From Candidatus Limimorpha equi (GTDB lineage: Bacteria; Bacteroidota; Bacteroidia; Bacteroidales; F082), in the NCBI GenBank assembly GCA_018065885.1, contig JAGHSL010000231.1, forward strand, positions 1 through 8,477: 8,477 nucleotides of DNA, written 5' to 3'. The notes under the pieces were generated by a model, which was not told the DNA's origin, searched no databases, and was given only the letters and a program-made list of their open reading frames with translations. The position numbers and the translations under genes were made by a program. Positions within the stretch are counted from its first letter, which is position 1. Every line of letters begins with the position of its first letter. Of this stretch, positions 1 through 5,005 are shown piece by piece.

Positions 1-176
1 AATATTCATTGAAATCCATCCGGACAAGAATACATTACGATGAGTTCCCTGAAATAAATCCACATCACATCAGTTTGCAGCACAACAACGTGCTTACGCT
101 TCGCATTGCGTACATTTTCAACGAACCTGACCGCAAGTCAACAGACAAGAAAACAAAGACAAACAGCATCTATTAA
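1..176 (+). CDS. C-terminal fragment, possible outer-membrane beta-barrel protein
   Basis: An open frame enters from the left edge (first full codon at base 3) and ends at TAA 174-176, giving about 57 residues. The stretch HHISLQHNNVLTLRIAYIFN has the alternating polar/hydrophobic pattern of the last strands of a beta-barrel, followed by a charged lysine- and threonine-rich tail. This resembles the ends of Bacteroidota outer-membrane barrel or TonB-dependent receptor proteins, but no diagnostic motif is in view, so the family is a guess. The stop lies only 8 bases before the palindromic element at 185-313, which may act as its 3' end. The frame itself is well supported by the absence of stops; the function is weakly supported. 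Confidence 0.5.
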   Translation, partial: YSLKSIRTRIHYDEFPEINPHHISLQHNNVLTLRIAYIFNEPDRKSTDKKTKTNSIY

Positions 177-184
177 GTAACTAT

Positions 185-313
185 TCAAAATTAAACTACA
201 TTATAAAGGACACGAGATTTCGAGACTGCGAGGCTTCGGGATGCCGGAATGCCTCGTAATCTCGTATTCCCGCGACCTCGATGCCTCGTTTTCAATATGT
301 AAACTAATTTTGA
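185..313. repeat. Palindromic octamer-phased intergenic element, copy 1
   Basis: A 129-bp imperfect palindrome. Its outer ends are inverted repeats: TCAAAATTA at 185-193 and its complement TAATTTTGA at 305-313. The core 209-288 is exactly ten octamers. The first four end in CGAG or CGGG, the fifth is degenerate (ending CCGGA), and the last five end in CTCG or CCCG. Arms can therefore pair every 8 bases through short G/C cores with loosely matched letters between. A second copy in opposite orientation lies at 6442-6594 and shares both flanks: 289-305 is the exact reverse complement of 6450-6466 (17 nt), 187-197 of 6582-6592 (11 nt), and 216-233 matches the complement of 6556-6573 at 17 of 18 positions. 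The element fills the gap between convergent genes, so a terminator or mRNA 3'-end role is possible. I do not recognise a named family. Confidence 0.85.
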
Positions 314-350
314 TCACCTACTTAACACAAAAAAGGCGAAGTTAGAATCA

Positions 351-1043
351 TCAGTAATTACATCTGAAATTTCCTTCCTCATCCGCGAAGAACCAATAAC
401 TGCCTGTGATTTTCACCCTATAAACCTTCAGATTAGTTTCTTCAATAGCCTTTTTCAAATCCTTCGGAACCTTACCGGAAAACTGGCAACCATCACTATA
501 GACGGCGACCATCGCATCATCCGTTAGATGAGCGGTCAATAGAGTACCGTATTTCTTGCTTCCTTTTTCTAACCAATTAAAAATAAACGAATCAGATGCA
601 GCAAACTCATCAGGAGTAACGACAATCCAATCTTCATTTTCAGCAAACGTAGCACAAGTAATGTCTTTTTCATTTTCATTATATTCCCACAATTTGTCTT
701 CCATTTTTTGAGGAATGTCATTCCAGCGGATTCCATTGACTCCGAATTGCACTAACCACCTTCCTTTTTCCGTCAGTTGAATATCGTTTATATGCTCATA
801 TTCCATATTTAATCCAACAAGTGCCTCTTCCAACACATCTTGACAGCCAATATGAGCAAAACCATTGACACCAAACAGTGCGATGACCCCATGATTTTTC
901 GTGATGACTACATTCTTGCATTTTCCATGCTCTTCCATGCGCTCTCGAAGACGCGAAACCTCTTTTCTAAAACTTTGCCCAAATACGGAAACCGACAATA
1001 TCAAGAGCAAACTCAAACATAATAAACGAATAAATCTTCTCAT
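351..1043 (-). CDS. Secreted repeat protein of unknown function
   Basis: A 230-residue protein with an N-terminal Sec-type signal peptide: basic MRRFIR, a hydrophobic core to about residue 20, and likely cleavage near VFGQ-S (residues 20-24). A basic helical linker (25-41) follows. The rest is made of about four and a half units of 40-43 residues (approximately 45-86, 87-129, 130-166, 167-209 and a partial unit 210-230). Each has a hydrophobic strand ending in a gap, a second strand of the type WLVQFGVNG, a short loop such as WNDIP, and an amphipathic helix. FGVNG occurs twice (57-61 and 100-104). The units look like a periplasmic or surface beta/alpha repeat fold; I recognise no enzyme motif. 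It lies 35 bases after trmN6 on the same strand and may be its last operon member. The leader is A/T-rich with no Shine-Dalgarno, usual for this phylum. Confidence 0.75.
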   Translation of the reverse strand: MRRFIRLLCLSLLLILSVSVFGQSFRKEVSRLRERMEEHGKCKNVVITKNHGVIALFGVNGFAHIGCQDVLEEALVGLNMEYEHINDIQLTEKGRWLVQFGVNGIRWNDIPQKMEDKLWEYNENEKDITCATFAENEDWIVVTPDEFAASDSFIFNWLEKGSKKYGTLLTAHLTDDAMVAVYSDGCQFSGKVPKDLKKAIEETNLKVYRVKITGSYWFFADEEGNFRCNY

Positions 1044-1078
1044 AAAAAAAATAAAAAACTATTCTGCCTTGCAAAAAA

Positions 1079-1789
1079 TCATCCCAAATAAAAATCCCTG
1101 AGAAATTCATCGTATTGCACCGTAAATTTCCCATCGGCACCACGAATGACAAAAGAAGACGTCTGAACTATATCTGACGGCATTTTTTTCAATTCCAAAT
1201 TGACGCGGTTCGGCTCCTTCCCTTCCACAGGAACGATTTCCATCCTTTTGCTTTGATAAAAACCGCATTTTGCAGCATCTTTCAGAAATTCAACCGATTC
1301 CGTCAAAGGCAACACTACGGCAAAACGGCCATCATCTCTCAACAGCCTTGAAGCCGAAGCGCACAATTCGGCAAACGACAAAGAATCATCAGTGTGACGC
1401 GCCAAGTTTTTCCGCTCAGTATCGCTTTTGTAGGAATTGATGAAAAAAGGCGGATTTGAAATGATCAAATCGTATTTTTCATTTGTTGCAAAATCCCGCA
1501 CATCCGACTGATACACATGCAGTTTGTCGCGCCATTGCGAAGCCAAAAAATTGATTTCAGCCTCATTTGCCGAAGCTGCATCCAACTCAACGGCATCAAT
1601 TTTTCCGGCGCCTTTCTGTGCCAGCATCAAAGGCATAATGCCACAACCCGTGCCAATATCTAAAACGGCATCAGTCGGGCTCACCTCCACCCAACGGCCC
1701 AAAAGCACGGCATCGGTGCCGACTTTCATCGTCGAACGATGATGAAAAAGGCTGAAATGCTTAAAATGGAACGGGCGCGCATCCATCAT
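1079..1789 (-). CDS. trmN6: tRNA1(Val) (adenine(37)-N6)-methyltransferase, TrmN6/YfiC family
   Basis: A 236-residue class I SAM-dependent methyltransferase. Known role of the family: N6-methylation of A37 beside the anticodon of tRNA1(Val), in the cytoplasm. Visible motifs: the family N-terminal segment MKVGTDAVLLG (21-31), the SAM-binding glycine loop DIGTGCG (44-50), the acidic residue ending strand 2 (E69 in AVELD), and the N6-adenine catalytic motif NPPFF (112-116). The length is close to the usual 235-245. Two ATG codons stand in tandem at the start; the first overlaps the rimM stop by 4 bases (ATGA, 1786-1789) and the second by one, so translational coupling to rimM is likely. The specific tRNA substrate is inferred from family membership. 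Confidence 0.9.
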   Translation of the reverse strand: MMDARPFHFKHFSLFHHRSTMKVGTDAVLLGRWVEVSPTDAVLDIGTGCGIMPLMLAQKGAGKIDAVELDAASANEAEINFLASQWRDKLHVYQSDVRDFATNEKYDLIISNPPFFINSYKSDTERKNLARHTDDSLSFAELCASASRLLRDDGRFAVVLPLTESVEFLKDAAKCGFYQSKRMEIVPVEGKEPNRVNLELKKMPSDIVQTSSFVIRGADGKFTVQYDEFLRDFYLG

Positions 1790-2310
1790 CCTAAATACAT
1801 GTCAATCAATCCTTCCGGGGCTTTCACATAGAGTTTTTTCTCCTTTCGGTCGACTTTCTGAATCACCTCGTCGAGAATCGGAATCAGGATTTCCTTGCCG
1901 TCCTTAACGACCTGAATGATGGCTTGCGTAGGATATTCCAGGATTTCCTTGATAGGACCTAAATCACCTTTTTCGGCATCAACCAAGGCAAAACCAATCA
2001 CCTCGTGGAAATAGAATTGTTTTCCCGAAAGTTTCGGCAACATCTCCAAAGGCAAATAAACCGACTTCCCGACATAAGCCTGTGCCGCTTCCAAAGTCTT
2101 GACATCCTGAATAGTAGCAAAAAACTTATCGCCGCTCATAATCAGTTTCTCAACGAAAAACGGCGTCAACACCTTATTATATTCAAGGTAGAAATACTTC
2201 ATGTCGAGATAAGCCGACGGATCGTCAGCATCAATCTTAATCGTCACTTCGCCTTTTATGCCATGCGTCTTGGCAATGCGGCCCAAATAAAAACAATCCT
2301 CTTTTTTCAT
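1786..2310 (-). CDS. rimM: Ribosome maturation factor RimM
   Basis: A 174-residue protein of normal RimM length. RimM binds ribosomal protein S19 and helps assemble the head of the 30S subunit during 16S rRNA processing. The N-terminal RimM domain opens with GRIAKTHGIKGEV (10-22), the hallmark of the family. The C-terminal PRC-barrel domain starts near FYFHEVIGF (99-107) and ends with the typical IPILDEVI (143-150) and PEGLIDMYL (165-173) segments. It is the first gene of the minus-strand cluster and overlaps trmN6 by 4 bases. The start is chosen because the promoter-like TATTTTTG lies 18 bases upstream and the sequence begins directly with the conserved domain. Confidence 0.96.
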   Translation of the reverse strand: MKKEDCFYLGRIAKTHGIKGEVTIKIDADDPSAYLDMKYFYLEYNKVLTPFFVEKLIMSGDKFFATIQDVKTLEAAQAYVGKSVYLPLEMLPKLSGKQFYFHEVIGFALVDAEKGDLGPIKEILEYPTQAIIQVVKDGKEILIPILDEVIQKVDRKEKKLYVKAPEGLIDMYLG

Positions 2311-2327
2311 TTTTTCTTCTTTTCGCG

Positions 2328-2335
2328 CAAAAATA
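2328..2335 (-). promoter_or_regulatory. Bacteroidota -7 promoter element for rimM
   Basis: On the minus strand this reads TATTTTTG, an exact match to the Bacteroidota sigma-ABfr consensus TAnnTTTG. It sits 18 bases before the rimM start, which predicts a very short leader. No clear TTTG -33 element is present at the expected distance; the best candidate is a TTTA. A second TATTTTTG on the opposite strand at 2370-2377 makes this a divergent promoter pair. Confidence 0.6.
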
Positions 2336-2369
2336 ATAATAATTTTCTGAAAGTTTTAAATAAGTTTTC

Positions 2370-2377
2370 TATTTTTG
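2370..2377 (+). promoter_or_regulatory. Bacteroidota -7 promoter element for the structured RNA
   Basis: TATTTTTG on the + strand matches TAnnTTTG exactly and is followed by CAACGG, so transcription would begin around 2382-2386. There is no conventional coding sequence for about 280 bases downstream, and the region folds into a rod, so the promoter probably drives a structured RNA. No convincing -33 TTTG is visible. Confidence 0.6.
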
Positions 2378-2383
2378 CAACGG

Positions 2384-2658
2384 TTCTTCAGGCGGTTTTG
2401 TGCCGCCAGCATTAAGAAACACGAAGCGTTATGCTCGTCTTGTCGTAAGAAATGTGAGAAACTTCTGAGAAATGCAAGACTGGGACATGATGGTTCGCGC
2501 GTTTTGCGTGGACTGTTTTGCTCATTCTCATTTCAAGGTACTTCTCACAACCTCTTACGAAGAATGTGGTATATCAGTGCCACGCTTCTTTTGTTAGGAA
2601 TTCCCTTTGCGGTGCTGAAAAGGAAATTAGAGGTTGCGCCCGACACGGATTTAGGGAT
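2384..2658 (+). ncRNA. Rod-like structured RNA, candidate 6S-like RNA
   Basis: No protein-like frame of convincing composition covers this stretch, but it forms a series of co-linear nested helices. From the outside in: 2407-2411 with 2613-2617, 2423-2429 with 2582-2588, 2444-2450 with 2553-2559, 2453-2460 with 2542-2549, 2466-2474 with 2523-2530 (one bulge), and an apical 8-bp stem 2493-2500 with 2506-2513 around a 5-nt loop. Between the two outermost of these lies an asymmetric open bubble (11 nt on the 5' side, 24 nt on the 3' side). A looser closing helix, 2400-2406 with 2633-2639, contains one mismatch. A long rod with one large bubble is the architecture of 6S RNA, the RNA polymerase-binding regulator. 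It is longer than the 184-nt E. coli RNA. Alternatives are another conserved Bacteroidales RNA or a structured leader of the lipoprotein gene at 2665. Both ends are approximate; no poly-T terminator is seen. Confidence 0.5.
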
Positions 2659-2664
2659 AGAATA

Positions 2665-3333
2665 ATGCAGCAACATATTTTAAAGGTGTCTGTTTTGAAA
2701 TTGGCAATACTTTTATCAATTCTCGGATTATCATTATTCAGTTGCTCTTCGAAAGAGCATAGAGCAAACAAACTAATTGAAGAAAGAATGTCTAAAACCC
2801 TCTATGATTACGAAAGTTACGATCCAATTGAAACTATTGTATCAGAGGCAAAAGCCACCATGTTCAATGACACCTCCTGTTGGGAATCTGGAACTATACT
2901 TGCTACATCAATGAAACTAGCGCTTAAATATGGAGAAGACATGAATGACGCTAAAGAATATATGGAGATTTGGGGACCTCCGTCATATTATTCTTCCTCT
3001 TTTTCTGATAATAAGTATTACAAATACAAAAGTGAATATGAAGATGCTGTAAATTCATTTAAGTCTACTCATGAACTTTGTAAAATTATAGCAGAATCAT
3101 TGCGTGAAAAAATAACAAATCTAGACGAAAACTCCGTTGTTGGTTGGGAAGTCACACACAAATTCAGATGTAAAACAAAAGGTGGCCATTCTACAATCGG
3201 CAATTATAGATTTGTGATAGACAGAGGCTTTAAATCAATATTGATTGATGAAGATATTGACAATGAAGATAATCAATTCATAAGATCTGCTATGGAATCT
3301 GTATTGACCGACTATTGGAGTAATTTGGAGTGA
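2665..3333 (+). CDS. Small lipoprotein of unknown function
   Basis: A 222-residue predicted lipoprotein. Residues 1-26 form a signal (hydrophobic stretch from about 9 to 25) ending at cysteine 27 in a LFSC lipobox, so the mature protein would be lipid-anchored. The remainder is acidic and rich in Y, S and K, with no enzyme motif I recognise. The C-terminal part (roughly 160-200, GWEVTHKFRCKT through FVIDRGFKSILIDED) looks like a compact beta-rich domain. The frame stays open upstream to an ATG at 2518, but the 2665 start is preferred: it places the signal peptide at the N-terminus and has an AGGGA about 8 bases upstream, while the upstream frame lies inside the structured RNA. The gene is noticeably more AT-rich than rimM or the sulfatase, which may indicate transfer. 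A homologous Bacteroidales hypothetical family is plausible but not verified. Confidence 0.8.
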   Translation: MQQHILKVSVLKLAILLSILGLSLFSCSSKEHRANKLIEERMSKTLYDYESYDPIETIVSEAKATMFNDTSCWESGTILATSMKLALKYGEDMNDAKEYMEIWGPPSYYSSSFSDNKYYKYKSEYEDAVNSFKSTHELCKIIAESLREKITNLDENSVVGWEVTHKFRCKTKGGHSTIGNYRFVIDRGFKSILIDEDIDNEDNQFIRSAMESVLTDYWSNLE

Positions 3334-3414
3334 TTAGTCAAATAGAATAAACATCAATTTTTCTGGATCTGATAAGCAGCATCCGCATATGAAAAGAAAA
3401 AAAATACTAAACCA

Positions 3415-3435
3415 CTTTGGATTCAAAGTCCAAAG
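3415..3435. repeat. Short stem-loop 7+7 bp
   Basis: CTTTGGA (3415-3421) pairs perfectly with TCCAAAG (3429-3435) across a 7-nt loop and is followed by GTTTTAAG. It could be a weak terminator for the lipoprotein gene, which ends 80 bases upstream, but the T run is short. Confidence 0.4.
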
Positions 3436-3535
3436 GTTTTAAGATGTCACGGAATTGAAATTCCCTACTCACCCCAAAAAGTCAACGCCGAATCTGTTTC
3501 TATGACAATCAAGATAAAATTAGAACTTTTATACA

Positions 3536-3581
3536 ATCTAATGTAGCCGCAATATTGTAAGGTATTAACCACACATTAGAT
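3536..3581. repeat. 9-bp perfect inverted repeat with 28-nt loop
   Basis: ATCTAATGT (3536-3544) and ACATTAGAT (3573-3581) are perfect complements. The spacer contains the palindrome CAATATTG (3550-3557). This repeat sits just before the bidirectional terminator. The rest of the 3334-3630 gap holds only the short palindrome GGAATTGAAATTCC (3451-3464) and no convincing open frame. Confidence 0.45.
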
Positions 3582-3589
3582 AAAAAACT

Positions 3590-3632
3590 ATAGAGGATGC
3601 AACAAATATGTCGCGTCCTCTATGTTTTTTTT
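3590..3632. terminator. Bidirectional intrinsic terminator
   Basis: An 11-bp stem: ATAGAGGATGC (3590-3600) pairs with GCGTCCTCTAT (3613-3623), with one T-G wobble, around a 12-nt loop. On the + strand it is followed by a run of eight Ts (3625-3632). On the minus strand it is followed by a run of six Ts, complement of 3583-3588. It can therefore end both the + transcript from the lipoprotein side and the minus transcript of the AbiEii-like gene, whose stop codon (3631-3633) touches the T tract. Confidence 0.85.
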
Positions 3633-4302
3633 ATTTGGGCGGAAGCATTCTCTCCATAATCGGAATCAATTCCATTAAATCCTCCACTACAAACTCCCAG
3701 TATTTTCCTTTCAGGCATTTGATTTCTGTAAAGTCATTGAGTTGGGGAAGTCTTTTGAAACCGTCAACGATTTTATCCAAGGTCAGCGACCAAGGATACC
3801 TTTTTAGTGCGAACTGCACCATATCTTCAATTGAATAGGTCTCTAAAAGGTCGTGAATGTCCCAAAAGTCCTTCTTTCGCTGCTTGTCTTGTGCAATCGC
3901 ATTGATTTTCATGGCTGCAATATCCTTTTCGGAAACCATTCGGATGCCGTCATTGTGAACTAAAGGGAAGACAGGGTTCTCATCATAGCAAATGTCAAGT
4001 TTGATGCAATCGTTGCAGCTGTTCCCGACAAACAACGAGTAAACCATTTGTGTTTCGTCAAGTCTGTCAAGATTTTCTATGTACGGAAACAACTCAACAA
4101 GCGCACATTTGATTTCATCTGTTTTCATTTCGCCATAAAGCGTGTTTGTGAACATATCTATATCGATAGAAATACGGTGACCTCTTTGCAATGCAAGCGA
4201 TGTGCCTCCAACAAGATAAAAATCATCAAATGTCTTGTTAGCCATAATCTTACGGAGACACTCCAACAGCAATGGCGATGCAATATTAGTTCTCAAATTC
4301 AT
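3631..4302 (-). CDS. AbiEii-like nucleotidyltransferase (putative toxin)
   Basis: A 223-residue protein of the AbiEii/AbiGii (DUF1814-type) nucleotidyltransferase family. Family members act as toxins of type IV toxin-antitoxin and abortive-infection systems; characterised relatives such as MenT3 add nucleotides to tRNA acceptor ends. Visible motifs: the nucleotidyltransferase signature GGTSLAL (32-38) with the metal-binding SIDIDMF (45-51; D47 and D49), a following LDICYD strand (102-107), and the family-specific helix containing K132, R142, KKDFWDIHDLLE (143-154). All expected catalytic positions seem intact. The start overlaps the upstream XRE gene by 17 bases, indicating a co-expressed pair. 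Which molecule this enzyme modifies cannot be read from the sequence. Confidence 0.85.
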   Translation of the reverse strand: MNLRTNIASPLLLECLRKIMANKTFDDFYLVGGTSLALQRGHRISIDIDMFTNTLYGEMKTDEIKCALVELFPYIENLDRLDETQMVYSLFVGNSCNDCIKLDICYDENPVFPLVHNDGIRMVSEKDIAAMKINAIAQDKQRKKDFWDIHDLLETYSIEDMVQFALKRYPWSLTLDKIVDGFKRLPQLNDFTEIKCLKGKYWEFVVEDLMELIPIMERMLPPK

Positions 4303-4816
4303 AACCCAAGTATTTTTTCAAATTGTTGTTTCTATTTTCCGAATTCCATGAATCTTTGATACTTTTCAAAACATTGACAATCAAGTTTTTGCCGTAATAC
4401 CGAATGGTTTCATCTATTTCATTTTGATTGCCATACTCAAAGACCCTTTTGATAATCCATTCCGAATTGCGTTGCCAGTCAAGAGTGCCAAAATCGGTAT
4501 CCCAAAACAAGGTTTCCCTATATTTTGATTTGTCGGGGTGCAATTGTTCCTGCAAATGGGTGGTGGCAATAAAAATATCATGATTAGTCTGAATCTGATA
4601 AAAGAAACATTGATAATCAATGCCTAAGACTTTTTCCAATCTGAGAGAGTTTTCAGGTGAAATCCTTCTGCGATTGGCTATAAAGTCGTTGATTCTCTGG
4701 TATGGTATTTCGGAACGCAATGCCAATTCGCGCTGAGTGAAATGCTCTTTTGTCATGATTCTATTGAGTACCGCACCGCAAGGTATGTGATGATATGCCA
4801 GATATTGTTCGTACAT
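4286..4816 (-). CDS. XRE-family HTH protein with DUF6922-like C-terminus (putative antitoxin)
   Basis: A 176-residue protein. A helix-turn-helix of the Cro/XRE type lies at about 25-64 (FTQRELALRSEIPYQRINDF followed by a basic NRRR turn), as in HigA-type antitoxins. Residues about 103-152, beginning LFWDTDFGTLDW, and including IIKRVFEYG and IRYYGK, match my memory of DUF6922, a domain usually found as a small separate protein next to AbiEii-like genes. Here it appears fused to the DNA-binding domain. The frame extends upstream to 5020, but the start at 4816 is preferred: a TATTTTTG promoter element and an operator-like palindrome lie between, and the upstream residues are low-complexity and aromatic-rich. 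Likely role: antitoxin and autorepressor of the pair. A plain transcriptional regulator is the alternative. Confidence 0.8.
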   Translation of the reverse strand: MYEQYLAYHHIPCGAVLNRIMTKEHFTQRELALRSEIPYQRINDFIANRRRISPENSLRLEKVLGIDYQCFFYQIQTNHDIFIATTHLQEQLHPDKSKYRETLFWDTDFGTLDWQRNSEWIIKRVFEYGNQNEIDETIRYYGKNLIVNVLKSIKDSWNSENRNNNLKKYLGYEFEN

Positions 4817-4834
4817 TTGATGTTTTCTCTGCGG

Positions 4835-4842
4835 CAAAAATA
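4835..4842 (-). promoter_or_regulatory. -7 promoter element of the toxin-antitoxin module
   Basis: Reads TATTTTTG on the minus strand, an exact TAnnTTTG match, 18 bases before the chosen start of the XRE gene. This is the same spacing and sequence as at rimM. The palindrome 4849-4866 lies immediately upstream, in the -33/-7 interval. Confidence 0.6.
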
Positions 4843-4848
4843 GTAAAA

Positions 4849-4866
4849 ATAACCAGAAACGGTTAT
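4849..4866. promoter_or_regulatory. Candidate operator palindrome
   Basis: ATAACC-N6-GGTTAT, two perfect 6-bp arms separated by AGAAAC. It occupies the spacer just upstream of the -7 element of the XRE/AbiEii module, where a bound dimer would block RNA polymerase. XRE antitoxins commonly autorepress through such sites, so binding by the 4286-4816 product is the natural inference. Confidence 0.5.
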
Positions 4867-4979
4867 ATTTTGAACAAAAAAAATTTATAAACGATTTGTA
4901 CTCAAGAAACAATAAATAGAATCGCCTAAAATGGCAACTCTTTTTCAGAAAAGTCTTGTAAAAATAGAAACCTGTTTTG

Positions 4980-4987
4980 TACTTTTG
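4980..4987 (+). promoter_or_regulatory. -7 promoter element of the sulfatase gene
   Basis: TACTTTTG matches TAnnTTTG exactly and lies 18 bases before the chosen sulfatase ATG (5006). A partial -33 match, CTTG, ends at 4958, 21 bases upstream. The element lies inside the longer open frame that begins at 4931 and so argues for the 5006 start. Confidence 0.6.
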
Positions 4988-5005
4988 CAAAAAATCCGTT
5001 TTACG

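Noticed and set aside
209..288. CRISPR array or tandem repeat interpretation of the octamer core
   Set aside because: There are no long identical repeats separated by unique spacers. The 8-base units are degenerate and reverse complement at the midpoint, so neither CRISPR nor a simple head-to-tail repeat fits.
1079..1830. Similar YLG C-termini of RimM and the TrmN6-like protein
   Set aside because: Both endings agree with their own families' usual C-terminal segments, so the resemblance is more likely coincidence than duplication.
2375..2665. A 96-codon + frame ending GIE just before the lipoprotein gene
   Set aside because: It begins within the promoter element and runs through the nested helices of the structured RNA. 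The peptide has patchy, arginine/cysteine-rich composition with no domain, so it is probably a chance frame over an RNA gene.
4931..5005. N-terminal extension of the sulfatase from an upstream ATG
   Set aside because: It would put the -7 promoter element inside the coding region and bury the lipoprotein signal peptide internally; the 5006 start gives a textbook lipobox.
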